Source: Plantago major | Taxonomy: Eukaryota > Streptophyta > Magnoliopsida > Lamiales > Plantaginaceae | Length of the DNA stretch: 64,000 bases | Direction of reading: 5' to 3' | Assembly (NCBI GenBank): GCA_026545765.1 | Contig: CM048840.1 | Location: 20,402,765 to 20,466,764, forward strand | Shown: piece by piece, positions 43,679-55,667 of the stretch | How the letters are laid out: each line of letters starts with the position of its first letter | Numbering within the stretch: the first letter of the stretch is position 1 | Program-made: the position numbers and the translations under genes | The notes under the pieces: model-generated | Database searches by the model: none | Told to the model about the DNA's origin: nothing | What the model saw: the letters and a program-made list of their open reading frames with translations, nothing else

Positions 43679-44271
43679 GTAAGTTTTTGTTTGCTTACAG
43701 TTTTAACTGATTATGTTGTGTTTTTAACTGACAATGTTATGTGTTTTAGTTTTATGCTTTGTTTTAAGTGATGTTATGTTTTTTAATTGCTGATGTTATG
43801 TTTTTAAGTTTGCACGTTATTGTTTTAACTGATGGTATTATGGTTCTAAGTGATGATGTTTATGTTCTAAGTGATTTTGTTGTGTTTTTAAGTTATGATG
43901 TTTTATGGTTTTAGGTTTTGTTTGTAGCAAGGGTATGCGTTTTAAGTTATCATGTTATGTTTTTAAGTGTTGATGTTATGGTTCTACTGTATGATGTTAT
44001 GTTTTTTAAGTGCTGATGTTATGTTTTTAAGTGATTTTTATTGTGTTTTAAAGTTATGATGTTTATGGTTTTGTTTGTAGTAATGGTATGCGTTTTAAGT
44101 TATCATGTTATCTTTTTAAGTGTTGTTGTTATGGTTCTAAGGTATGATGTTATTTGTTTAAGTGTTGATGTTATGTTTTTAAGATAGTATGTTATTTTTT
44201 GTTTTAATTGATGATGTTTTGGTTCTAAGGCATGAGATTGTGTTTGTAACTGATGATGTTATGGTTTATAG
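43679..44271 (+). repeat. intron filled with a degenerate T-rich repeat
   Basis: The whole intron consists of diverged copies of a 20-35-base unit built on TGATGTTATGTTTTTAAGTG. The same unit fills or dominates the introns at 41300-41960, 42930-43250, 45020-45290, 45620-46090 and 46560-46790, and the 3' flank 47290-47640. Confidence 0.85.
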
Positions 44272-44417
44272 GCTGAAGAAGAGTGACTTACTATCTGGCA
44301 GCGCAACTTTACGGTTTTTGTTCATTCTCAAATGGAACTTATAACCGTGGGTGATGACGATGCGTCTAAAGATGGTGCAGCTGTTGATGTGTCTCAGGTT
44401 GGGACATCGTGTGGTGG

Positions 44418-44436
44418 CCCCCCCCCCCCCCCCCCC
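44418..44436 (+). repeat. poly-C tract in an Ulp1-gene exon
   Basis: A run of about 19 C inside exon 44272-45004, coding for a proline run. Such a homopolymer is prone to slippage or assembly error, so the frame downstream should be treated with care. Confidence 0.9.
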
Positions 44437-47284
44437 GGTTGCTGCTGGTGTTAGTGCGTTTGGGTGGGATAAAATTCAATGTTCTCCATCAGCTGATAGC
44501 CAAGCTTTCTACATCAACCCCGAGGTTTTGGCAATGTTGGATTTCATTGTTGAGGAGGCTCAGAAAAAGAAGAAGGAGGTTGTTGATGCCCCTATGATGA
44601 GAAGAAGTAAGTATTATATAGAAGGTGGGTCTTCATTTGATTTAGGCTATAATTTTGGTACGCCAAGTTTTTATGAGGCTATTGGTTCTGCAGCCTGTCA
44701 TTCCTCCCGCATCACAGCCTGCTGATTTTGGTTCAAAAGACGATGATGCAGACGTTGTAGATGATACTGTTTCCTCCGATGTTTTCTTGGACTTGAACCC
44801 CATTACTGATATTTCCAATTTCTTGGGTGATATTGATTACAATGATGGCATGGGATGCATTATTGAGTGTGGGGTTGTTGGGGTTGATTATGACTTGGTT
44901 TCAGACTTCATGGTATCAAACAAGCCTGCAGTATCAGGAATGAAATTGTTGAGGAAACAGGTTGCCGATTATTTGTTTTCAGACTATGTGCACAAAGTTG
45001 CTAGGTACATTTCTATCTTCTAATTAATTTATATTTTTATTACATTTTGTTGTTGTTTTAGGTTACTGTAATACTGTTTTTATCTATTGAATGTTTTTGA
45101 TATGCATGTTTTAAGCTTTGTACTGTTTTAAGTCATATTGTGGTTGTTTCATCATTCCTTGTTATGGTTTTAATAGGGTTTCTGCAGTGTAGTCTTCCAA
45201 ATGTCTGACTATGTTTTTATTCATTTTTGTTGTGTTTTTAAGGCATGTTGTTGTATTTTTAAAGTGATAATACTAATTTTCTTTCTTTTTGATTTTTTTT
45301 GTCAGCAATGATTCTATCGTATCCTTTGTTGATGGCATCAATGTCTTCTTTGAAGATATTGCCAGTTTGAAGGTTAAAGAAATGGTCAAGGGTCCTGTGC
45401 TTGATAGTTGGGCATTTTTGCTGAACTTTGTGGAGAAGAATAAACAAAAAACGGAGCGTTTTGTGTTCAGTACCATTGTTTGTCCTGCTTGGGTTCGTTG
45501 TGTCGCAGATAACTCTGATAAATCTGCTGAATCTGATTTCTTGGATTCCTTGGATGCGTGGTTTTCAATGTATGGTCAGTCGATTTCTACGCAGCAGTTG
45601 GAAGAAGTCAAATGGGTAATTATATTTTTTTAATGCATTATTGTTATTATCTTTTTTATGTTTGATGTTATGATTTTAACTGATATTGTTATCGTTCTAA
45701 GTGACTATTTTTGTGCTTTTAAGTGATGATTTTTAAATTTTTAAAAGATACAATTGTATGTGTTTTAAACTATCATGTTATGTTTTTCAAGTCTCTCTGT
45801 TATTGGTTCTAAGGTGTTATGGTGTGTTTTTAAGTGTTTATGTTATTATTTTAAGTTTTGAAAGCAGCATTTTTATGTGTTTAAAATATTATGTTATGTT
45901 TTTAAGTGTTTCTATTGTGGTTCTAAGGTTTTCTGTTGTGTTTTTAAGTGATTTTGTTAGTGGTTAAGTTTTTAGAGCAGTAATTGTATCTGTTGAAACT
46001 ATCATATTATGTTTTTTAAGTGTTTCTATTGTGGTTCTAAGTAATGATGTTGTGGTTCTAAGTGATGATGTTGTGGGTTTAAGTTTTGTTAGCAGCAAAT
46101 TGCATGTGTAATTATTTTTTTTCCTTTTTGCATTCTGTTTTTGTACTTCATGCGTCCGATCACTACCCAGTGTATGTGGTGAATATGGAAGAGAATTTTG
46201 TGCAACACATGGATAACTTGAGAATGATTGAAGAGAAGATTCCAATCGCTACTGAACGTGCCAACACATTGGTATGGAAATTATAGTGCTTTATTTTTCT
46301 TACTCACAACATTAGTTGATATAATTGTGTTTTTATTTTTTATTTGTTACATTTTGCAGAAGTCCGCATTTTCTAAGTTTCTTCAGAAGAAAGGACACAG
46401 TCGAGCAAAGGAGGTTGAATCCTTCGTCTTCAATCATATCAAGATGCCTTTCGACTTGGTTGTAAATGATGGAAATAATGACTGTGCATTGTATGTAATG
46501 CATGAGATGAAAGAATTTAGAGGAGTGGCATATGATTCCGATAGTTTGAATCAGGTATGTTTTTTTAAGTTGTTTGCTTCTTTTTTTGGTTTTAGTGATT
46601 GTTTTAAGCTTCAAGGTTCTTGTTTTAAGTGATTCCCTTATTGTTTTTAAGTGTTTGTTTTATGCTTTTTGGAGATGTTACTGATTTAATAGTGTAAGTT
46701 GTTGTTTTAAGTGTTTACGTTGTTTCTTTTAAGTACTTATATGATGAATTATTTATACTTTATTTTTCTTGCTTTTTCAACTTTCTGGGTGTATCCTTTT
46801 TAGAGCAGAGATTGTGGCTACTCTTGTTCTGGCTGACATCAACTCTAGTAGAGCATCTGTGTTGGATTTGGTTGAGTACTTTGACGTCAACAAACATGAT
46901 ATGATAAAGCAATTGCTAGCTAAAGAAGCTGAGAAAGAACAGGAAAATGTTAATGTTCCAGAGGAGAAAACTGATCTGCAGGACGAAGCTGATCCGGAGG
47001 ACAAAGTTGATAAACCAGTGGAAAAAGTTGAATCGAAGGCTGCTGCAAGGGCTAGAGTAGCTTTGGAGAAGAAGGCAAAACAAGCTGAAGAGAAGGCTGC
47101 AAAATCTCTTGAAAGGGAAAGGAAAAAACAGGAGAAAGAAAAGGAGAAGCTAGAGAAAGAGAAGGAAAAACAGGCTAAGGAAATTGAAAAGAGGACGAAG
47201 AAGCAGCATGATTCACCTGATGATACTGATAAGGACAGTACAATTGACAAGAAGTTGGGGGCCTTGAAAATTAAGTTGATGTGA

Positions 47285-50030
47285 TTTGGAAATCAGACAA
47301 GTACATTGTTTGTGTTTTAAAGTGGTTTGTGGATTGTTTTAGTATGGTTTATTACATGTTTAAGAAGTTGTTGTTGGGTTTGAACAATTTGTGTTTTCTA
47401 ATATGTTGTGAACAAGTTTAAGTAGAAGTTTTAATGTAATTTGTGTTTTTAAGTGTTTACATTTGTGTTTTTTGTTTGATCTTTGATGCTTTTTAGGAAT
47501 TAGTTTGTTATTTTTTAAGATTTTTTGGTTGCATGTGTTTGAATATTTTTTGTGATAGGTTTTAAGTTGATATACATTATTTTTAACATGTTTTGTTATA
47601 GTTTTAAGTTGCGTCATTATTTTTTAAGATAGTTTATTATATTTTTTTAAGCGACAATGATAATACTCATATAAGATACAATTTAAATTAATGAATCTAT
47701 ATATATTTAAAAGACTAGTTTTTATTCTCAATTCTAACTATAGGACTTTGCCCTCAAATGAATGTTAGAATTTATTTGAATTAATTTGATTTATTTGAAA
47801 AAGAAAATACAAAAAAATTATAAAGAAGGCAAGTTTGCCAACCGAATGGAAGTCCAGCCCATTCGACGACCCGTTGCTTTGTAATACACCCTTTAATCTA
47901 TATTTTGTCGTGATCAACCAAATAATATCCCCGAAAAATCTCCTCATTCACACTCAAACCCATCAGATTCGGTATTTAGTTATTCTATTAATAGCTAGAA
48001 TCATGCTCAAAATCCATTCACAAGATTACAGAATACATAGGAAGACTGGCATATAAGTAAATCAGTCCAATAATCAAAGAGTTAGACACAAGAATAATGT
48101 TGAGAATATGTTACCAATATAAACAGACCTAAAATAAACTCCTCCAAATTTCTATAAATAAATTCTTGCCAGTCATATGTCAAAGCCGGCCCACAACAAG
48201 TTGAATGGATGTTCTTGTCAAGCGTTTAAAGATATGTCGATGAACATTAACACACTTTACTAATAACATTAACACACTTTACTAATAACATCAGTGATAA
48301 ATATATACATAAAAAAATCGCATTAAAAATGTTCACTTATAAAACATTACTGATATTGTTTAAAACATATACTAATGCTTAATAACATCAGTCCGTCTCT
48401 CATATCTCTCAATGCATATCTCTTGCAAATTTTGTGTAATTTAACACCTAATTATAGTTTTTTTAGTATTTTTATATGATTATTTTATGATGGTGTTAAC
48501 AATATGATGTCATATAGTTTTCAGGATTTCCATTACCTCCAAAATTTAAACTGCGGTGCGGCCGTGCCTCTCGCGGAACACGTATTGTTCAATTGTTGGC
48601 AATGGATAATTTTTGCTCATGCTTAAATTTTTTTACATCAAATCCACTTATAAATCATTCATATTACAATTATTACAAAGTTAACACTCAATCTATCAAA
48701 CTACATAGCTAGAACAGAATCTCGCTCTCGACGGAAATCGACTCCACTTAATTTTTTTTTTGGTTATAATATTTGTTTTGCTAAAGTACATATCAAATTC
48801 AAATTAGGTATGGACCTCAATGAAAAGTAGCAGAAGAACTTCACTCGTACGGAAGTAGAATAGTTGCTTTGTTGTAATGGCACAGCTGAGTTTGAAGGCA
48901 TGTCTTTTGCCTAATAATTTCTTGGTAGAAAATTGTCAAAGTACAGTATTATTAATTCCAAACTCGACGAATAACCCGACCAATGTATTGATAAAAGTTA
49001 AATAGGATCCATTCGGATCAACCAACTAATATTTATGGAAACTAAAAATTACATATAATACAACTTAAAACTCATCATATACATCTGTCAAGAGTAATTC
49101 ATAATGACCTATCAAATGATCACTAATAGTATCTCATGATAGGGCCGGACATGGAAATATTTTTAGGCCCGTGGGCCAGGGCTCGAGCCTGACTTTTAGG
49201 CCCGTAAGCCCGAGCCCGGCCTGTCCTATATAGGTTTATATATATGTGTGTGTCTATTTAGTTTTCTATAGGATTGTATATTATGCTACGTACTAAATAA
49301 TATACAAAAATAATAATTATCTTGAAATGAATTCAATAAAATGACACATAAATGAATGTCGTAGAACCGTTTTCTATTAAAGTGAAGGTAAATATATTTT
49401 AAAAAATGATCAATAAATAGTCACCAGAATAAAATAATTTTAGGCCCAGCCCGACCTCGGCCCGGTGTATGATAAATGCAAACTTGGTAAACTCCACTGT
49501 AAGAGTGATATAACTCTAACTTGAGCACTCAGTTCAAAGATCTATACTAAAATGGTAAACCCTACTAATTGAATCATCGAAGAATGTACTATTCCAACTT
49601 GACAATTCAATTCTAAGGGCAAACAACTACAGGGATGGGATAAATCCGACTTGAAATCTCAATTAGCAGTGCAAACTCCACTAATTGGGAAAATAATCTA
49701 ATAATTAGATGTTTCCAACATAGAATGGGTAAATCAATTGTAAGAACGTGACATTTTCAACTTGGTAGTATAATTTGAATGTCGATCCAACTATAAAAAT
49801 GGGATAATTACAATTTATAAATTTATACGAAGATCAAATCTCACTTTTGTGGAAAAAATACTATAAGAAAGGAATTTTCCAGCTCTGTCACATGTGTCAG
49901 AGGGTAAATCAACGATAAGAATGTGATAAATGCAACATTGGTAAACTCCACTATAAGAGTGATATATATAATTCTAACTTGAGCGCTCAATTAAAAGGTC
50001 TATGCAAAAAGGGTAAACCGTACTACTTGG
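47285..50030. other. AT-rich intergenic DNA with scattered repeats
   Basis: After the T-rich repeat tail (to about 47650) no gene is recognisable. A 22-base unit (ACATTAACACACTTTACTAATA) is repeated twice at about 48244-48289. Around 49143-49225 and 49440-49466 are GC-rich GGCCCG/GCCCGAGCCCGGCC motifs of a kind common in small plant DNA transposons, about 300 bases apart; I could not define element ends. Confidence 0.45.
49466..50020. repeat. degenerate repeats ending in a ~110-base direct duplication
   Basis: Bases about 49466-49565 and 49920-50020 are about 85-90 percent alike by eye (GTGATAAATGCAA, TGGTAAACTCCACT, AAGAGTGATAT, TCTAACTTGAGC). Between them are weaker copies of the same elements (AACTTG, AAACTCCACTAATTGG, ATGGGATAA), so it looks like an eroded tandem array. 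It abuts the gypsy 3' LTR. Confidence 0.55.
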
Positions 50031-50963
50031 TGTTGAGGGGTTTAACCTCGAACACTAACTAACTAAACTATTACAAGCAACCTAATCTAAGACCCACCTC
50101 CTACTTGAAGTCCGAAGTAGTACCTGTCCGAGCTAGAGTACCTGAAATGACTAAGCCGGGGGGGGGGGGGGGGGGTTAGAAAGGGTTACCCGGATTGCAT
50201 ATGTCAATCCGATAAGAGACTTTACTCAAGAGAGAGTTGGGAACTCTCAATGTAATAGTTATGAGGAAGGTTATGATGTCAATATGACTTGGAAGAATCA
50301 CTTATGACTTGTGACTTAGGAATTGTGTCTTACCTCAAGGTCTTGGACCTTGTGCTATATTTATAGAGACCATATCTTATGAGATGACTCATAAGATAGT
50401 GCCAAGTGTATGCTTCAGATTTGGACATCAATGCTACCTTTGGCCCACAGCCCAATAGTGAACAGTAGCCCACATCCGATTAATGGGCCTGGGAGGGTAG
50501 TTTGGACCTTTTCCCTATGAAATCTTGTCTACTTTGTTTGGTTCGTGTCAGTCCCTCGGACAGATCTTTCTGTTTGGTTGATCTGCCCTTAGGTAACTCC
50601 GGGTGTCCGAACCAGAAGTTTCATGGAAGTATCTCAATGGTTCTGTTATATACGTTTGGTCTTACTGTGGTGGTGGCGTCCGAGATTCTCTCGTCCGGTC
50701 CGTTTGGCATCCTAGGACTGACAGTTTGTGGTACTTGGAAGGACCATGTGTCCTTTTGTCAGGTTCGGAAGTCGTACACCTAGCTTGGTCGGACTTAGCT
50801 GAGAAGGTGTGTTGACTTGTAAGTACTAGTTGACCTGGAATGGTTTCCCTTAGGTCGGACCATTTGAAGGTCGGACTAATCTTGAATTAGCTATTCACCT
50901 TGATGCGCTCTAGGACACGCTCTATGGCGCCCTTAACGGATTGGACACATGTTCGTATCAACA
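50031..50963 (-). repeat. gypsy 3' LTR
   Basis: 933 bases. On the element strand it starts TGTTGATACGAACATG and ends CCCCTCAACA. It has a TATA-like CTATAAATATAGC on the minus strand at about 50355-50367 and a 20-base G run (plus strand) at 50158-50177. The left flank base group CTTGG would be the target duplication; its partner lies beyond the window. Confidence 0.93.
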
Positions 50964-50985
50964 TATGTCCCCCTAGTTTCCAAGT
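50964..50985 (-). other. gypsy polypurine tract
   Basis: The reverse complement reads GGAAACTAGGGGGACATA, directly before the 3' LTR, as required for the plus-strand primer. Confidence 0.85.
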
Positions 50986-51379
50986 ATCTTAGTAGAAGAT
51001 AGTTGGTAACTATGAAAGGAACAAGTGCTTGTGGAGCGTGTCCGAATCGTTAACTGAAAAGGAAAAAATTCCTTTTCGTGAGATCCGTTGCCCGTGTTCT
51101 TAGGAATTCAATATATATCTCTCCCCCCCCCTTTCGCTCTACAGTCCGAGTTATGTAATAGCTCGGACTGTAGAAGAAAAAGGTATTTGTATCCGAGATA
51201 TATAGATCCGAGTACGGTTAGGATCTGGAGAAGTCTTCTGTGGAAGAGTGCATAGGAAGCAATCCGCTGGGCCAAATATGTGGAATGACCCGCCTGGGCT
51301 GATAAACAGTGATCCAAAAAGCCCTATAAGTCGTCCGTCTGGCCCATGGGAAAAGTTCCCGGGTGAAGCGATGCGACCC

Positions 51380-51567
51380 TTGGATTAAAAAGATCAACGG
51401 TTGGGATTTAGACCCAAGTGATGTGACGTTTCTGAGAAGAATTAAATGGAGTGTGCCGTCAATACACCACCTGTGAACCGACGCATCCGTTGGATTGAAA
51501 AGATCAACGGCTGGGGTTTGAATCCAAGTGATGTGACGCTTGGTCTTCCCCAATTGCCCTATAAATA
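51380..51567 (+). promoter_or_regulatory. antisense unit 1 promoter: 49-base direct repeat plus TATA box
   Basis: A 49-base block occurs twice, at 51380-51428 and 51490-51538 (TTGGATT-AAAAGATCAACGG, CCAAGTGATGTGACG), 110 bases apart with few differences. A TATA box TATAAATA follows at 51560-51567, about 25 bases after the second copy. The arrangement resembles a duplicated upstream activating element for the plus-strand gene downstream. Confidence 0.65.
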
Positions 51568-52958
51568 GTTGCCTATTCTGTCGCTTTCATACTTTAGCCA
51601 ACTCGAAACTCAGAGCGATTCTTAAGCAATCCGAGCAATCCAAAATCAATCCGAGCAAACGAAATTCGCAAAATCTTTGACTTTCCAACTGAGATCTGTA
51701 CTCTCGGAGAGCTAGCAAGGCCTTGACGTCCGTCCAAACCTACCAAATCAACTGTATCAAGTAAGTATGCCTCGATTCTTCCTGAATTTTTCTTTTTTAT
51801 GATATGCTCGCTTAATGCTTGTGTGCTTCTCCCTTGTTCGGTCATCTGCTTCTTGATTCTGTGATTGCAAATGCTGCATGTGGTAGATCCCTGCAGTATA
51901 TTTAGTCAGAATACTTCTCCTGTATGCTATATTGTACTAATTTCCTTCAATAGCAACTTATTGAACTGTCTTGTATATCATGTCCAATGTGACCAAAAAT
52001 CAATAATGCATGCCTGTTTGGTGATATTTTGGTGCCGATTGGCACATAGACTTTCGTAAGCTGTTCTTGTTAGTGTGTCATCTAGGGTAGATAATAGTGC
52101 CTATGGCACGTCTTTGCGTGCCAAGTTTAGTGCCCATAGTGTTATGAGACTGTGTTCCATATAGAAGATTTGATAAAGTAGTGCATCCTCGGACCATTGG
52201 ACTTAATAAGACATCTAAGTTAACTCTCGGACAATCACAATCCTCGTTACTGATCCGTTTCCTTGTGCCCTAGGATGTCCGGGAGTGATAGTCAGAATCA
52301 ACATGAAGTCCTTGATTATGATGACGGGATATCCCAAGGATCCGAATCTGGCGCGGTATCCTCGTCCGAGTTAGACGATCTGGGGTTGGAGATCCCGGAA
52401 AACATTCTTCCTGCGGAAGTACATAGGGCGGACGTTGTTTCATCCGGCGATTCAGATGCTGGGCAAGGGACCCGTGGTACTGTTGCTGCTCAGAATGATG
52501 GGGTGAGTAGCCAAGGGAACGTTGTGAGAACAAGGGTGCGGGTCCGATCTCGGACCATCGGTAGTGGTGGCATATCGGTTGGTGGAAGTGTGCCTCGGAT
52601 AGAGCAGGAAGGCGACTCTGGTCGTGAGGCAGACGATGTAGAGATGTTTGAGGCTGGTGAGGAGGACTGTGTTGTGGCGGAAACAGGTCCGAACAATCCG
52701 AGTACATCTGGGAGGCCCGAAGGTAGAGAAGAAGAGGAGGAATCTGGGGAAGAAGATGAGGATGACGAGGAAGAGGAGGAGGAAGCCTCTCAAGCCACTC
52801 GTCCGCAGGGATGTTCCGGGTGGAACAATCGCCAGATTGTTCTTCATCCTAGAGTGCCCATGCATTCTAATCCGCCCCTTGCAGCTGGTCGTGGAGCCCA
52901 AGCAGCACGAATTAAATTCCCTCGTCTGCGTCATTTGTTATATAGTGATCCCAGTGCG

Positions 52959-52971
52959 GTGAGCTTAACAG
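52959..52971 (+). other. 13-base intron remnant
   Basis: GTGAGCTTAACAG: a donor-like start and acceptor-like end with nothing between. Removing exactly these bases joins codon GCG (52956-52958) to ACG (52972-52974) in the frame that continues through the next domain, so it looks like a phase-0 intron that lost its middle by deletion. Confidence 0.6.
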
Positions 52972-55187
52972 ACGGCCACTCCGTCCAAAGTAAAACCTGA
53001 AGATATTCCGGAGTGGAGACGGAAATGGGAAATTCCCGAGTCCGTCGAAATCATGGTTTCAGAGCCTGGGCATGCCTTTTACAATCCGCCTGCTGGATAC
53101 ATGTGTGTGCAAGAGGCGGCCTTTTCCTGTGGATGGAAGGTTCCCATCGCGTCCGAGCTGAAGCACATCTTGAACCATATTGGTATAGGTCCGAGCCAGG
53201 TTATTACCAAGTCCTTGGGAAACTTAATTTGCTTTGCAGTTTTTTGTGCGAAGAAAGGGCAGTCTGTGAATTTTGAGAACTTCCGACAGCTCTTCAATGT
53301 TACTTTCAGTCCGGGGAACCCTCTGTTCTATACATTTGTAAATAGGAAATCATATAACTTCATCTTGTACCCCATCTCCTCACTCGGATCAAAGTGGTGG
53401 GAGAGGTATATCTTCATGCAGATGGCTTTGAGGCCTGGAGAGTCCGCGAGGAGACGAGAACAATGGGGGTTGCCCAAGATGTTTCTAAGGGAGACTATCC
53501 CGGACTGGCGCCCTCTCCCCAAGAACGTGGCTCCGTGGGTGGCGGAGATCCATAAGAAAAACAACCCACCAACTTATCCGTTCCACGGATTAATCTGTCA
53601 ACCGCTGCCATACTTGTGCGGATTGACTGATGTGGTCGACGTCGGAGGGAAGACTGACTTCTGTAAGAATCCGTAACTTAGGATTTATTTTTTTTTACAT
53701 AATTGTTGCATAGTTACTCGTTGTTCACGGTGTTATGGGTCCGTATCTGACATTGTTTGTTCCTTCTGAAGCTTACTGGTTCGAGTACATAATGTCGACC
53801 CTCCAAGAAAAGAAGAAGCAGCAGAGGGAGCAACAAGCCCTCGAGCTCGCCACTGGCCAAAGGGCCAGAATTATTAATACGTCTGCGGGTTTGCCTATGG
53901 CGGACCCCAAAAATGCGGCCGTGTTTGCCGCAGAGGATGAGAGGCGGAGGAAGGCGGGTGAGGATCCGCAGATTCTGGAGGTGCCCGATAAGGGCAAAGG
54001 TCCTGCGACCCGCAGTACCACTGCGGCGAAGCCACCGAACGCGGGTGCTCTGAGGGCGTCTGATCCTGGCGGTTCTGCTGCGTCCGCACCTCAGGGTGAT
54101 GTGCTGATGCGAGATGCCATCATCTCTGGCAGGAAGAGGGGTGCGACCTCGGATGCTTCTCCTGCATCAAAGAGACATCTTTTTTCCGCTGTTCTGCCAT
54201 TGTCGGACTAAGCGGCCCTCGACGCTGAGTATGAACGGAGTCACGGACTCCCTGAGGTTGAGCGGGTTAGAGAGCTCCATGAGTTGCATCAAAGGGTAAG
54301 CAGCTTATAAATGTTTTCCTTTCCCTGCTTTCAGCTTTTTATGATAGAAATATAACTTTTGTCTGTGCGGACTTCCTGTAGCTCGGATGCATGATCAAGG
54401 CTATGCAGTGGATGGCCAGCGAGCGGGCCACCATTGAAGAGGACTCAGATAAAGCGTTAGCCACAAGCGGAGGAAGCGGAAAAAAGCGAGCGGAAACCAC
54501 CAAGCGGAAGGACACGGCAAGCTGTGGTGAACGCGGAGACTCTTAGGTCGGATTTGGAGTGGCAGGAGAACTTCATCGATAAGTCGGTGAAGGCATTCCT
54601 GGATTCCAAGGACACGCTCCTCGAAGATCTCCAATTTGCCTGGCTCAGAGCGGTGAAGGACTTCATGAAGTCGGACTCCTTCAAGTTCTTTATGGCGGAC
54701 AAGGCTGATGCCCGTCGTCTGCCATTGGCCAACTGCAAGGGAAGGGACTGCTTCCTCCCAACTTTAACTGGAAGGCGGAAGGGCTAGATCCGGCCGCAGA
54801 TGCTAATGGAGTGGAGATCCCGATGGAGGTTGTTCCGGATGAGAAGTCAAGCGTGTGAGTTCGCAGAGATAGTCACCGAGGAAGGTGAGATTGACATCAC
54901 CAACGGCGGGCCTTTTCTTCCCGAGTGCATCCCGGATGCTCTTCGAAAGGTATGTTTCTTGCCTTTTGAGAACAACATGAACTATCTGAAGGATTGGTAC
55001 TTCATGCCTTCTCAGATCGTCGGCCATGCTGCGGACTTCAACCTGTTCGAGAACATCAAGGCTTCCTTTGATGAAGTTGTTGCATCCTGCGCTGCTGCTG
55101 CCAATGTCGATGCCAATCTCTCCTCCACTGATCCACCTAGAGCTGACGAAGCCGGTCCGAGCTAACCTCCTCCTCAGTAAGAAGTCT

Positions 55188-55202
55188 GGGGTATGCCCCG
55201 TG
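55188..55202 (+). terminator. 3' UTR hairpin motif of antisense unit 1
   Basis: GGGGTATGCCCCGT lies 23 bases after the stop at 55165 and can form a GGGG/CCCC stem with a four-base loop. The identical motif follows the stop of antisense unit 2. A role in 3' end formation is inference. Confidence 0.5.
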
Positions 55203-55532
55203 AAAAATTTATAACCATTTGAATTTCTCTGTCATTTGTCGGCATGGAACGTTGTCGAGTACAATATTCATCCTTTCTTTTGTCCGTAGTAATGATCCTT
55301 GGTACAATGTTATCCATGCTTTGATGTAGTACTGGTTTTCTCCTTTATTTTCCTCGATCCGTCCTTAACATGCTGAGTTATCGTAAATATATATCTCTTG
55401 TTGATCTTCGGACTACTCTTCTTTATTATAATGATTTTTTATGGGGGTGCGTAATCTTCTAGGGGGGAAGTGAAGCAGTAGAGTCGCCATTATTACTGCG
55501 TCCTTTCATCTTCCGAGCCGGACGATGGTGGA

Positions 55533-55572
55533 CACGTGGCGTGATCGCAAGGATTTTTCATTCATATAAATA
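55533..55572 (+). promoter_or_regulatory. antisense unit 2 promoter: G-box and TATA
   Basis: GACACGTGGC with the G-box core CACGTG at 55533-55538, then TATAAATA at 55565-55572. Spacing is that of a plant core promoter. G-boxes bind bZIP/bHLH factors, often stress- or light-linked; regulation here is inferred. Confidence 0.55.
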
Positions 55573-55667
55573 AGGATATGGTAAGTCCTCCTTTCTCACT
55601 GTTTTACCTCTTTTCAGCCTTTCCTTTTCTAGAAATTTACTCTGCGAAGAAGTCAGATTCCTTTAGG

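Larger units (their letters stand above)
41106..47284 (+). pseudogene. Ulp1/C48 SUMO-protease-like gene of transposon type
   Basis: Multi-exon gene of the plant Ulp1-like class often carried by MULE-type transposons. Exons by splice consensus: 41106-about 41212 (MTKRGYRSKQSF, NLS-like PLKKLK), 41968-42919 (globular N-terminal domain ending CYLHR), 43255-43678, 44272-45004, 45306-45615, about 46135-46271, 46360-46554, and about 46804-47284 (Lys/Glu coiled coil). The protease core is in the last three exons: His in SDHYPVYVVN, Asp in HMDNL, Cys in NNDCALYVMHEM. The Gln before Cys appears replaced and Cys is followed by Ala instead of Gly, so activity is doubtful. Breaks: in-frame stops at 42390-42392 and near 43310 (where Trp is expected), frameshifts near 43580 and 44690, a weak first donor, and a phase mismatch at the last intron. 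Confidence 0.82.
51590..55202 (+). pseudogene. antisense unit 1: spliced 'putative gypsy-type transposon' gene
   Basis: Opposite in direction to gag-pol. Leader about 51590-51760, leader intron 51761-52273 (GTAAGT donor, CCCTAG acceptor), ATG at 52275 (MSGSDSQNQHEV). Exon 1 encodes a Ser/Asp-rich region with a poly-acidic stretch (52730-52790). From 52972 a globular domain follows (IPEWRRKWEIPES, NPPAGYMCVQEAAF, KHILNHIGIGPSQV) like the plant 'putative gypsy type transposon' family; it ends at the intron 53663-53771. Then a Lys/Glu coiled coil, intron 54296-54381, and a C-terminal region ending at 55165. Breaks: TAA at 54209-54211 and frameshifts near 54450, 54745 and 54830. At 52959-52971 only a 13-base intron remnant is left. 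Related antisense genes are known in Tat elements; function unknown. Confidence 0.78.

Noticed and set aside
46777..47250. Ser/Phe-rich 157-codon minus-strand frame
   Set aside because: It is the complement of the Lys/Glu coiled-coil exon of the Ulp1-like gene, where AAG/GAG codons leave the other strand open.
52270..52934. Long minus-strand frames opposite antisense gene 1
   Set aside because: They mirror the acidic Ser/Glu-rich exon and lack family motifs; the plus-strand gene has promoter, splice sites and a recognisable downstream domain.
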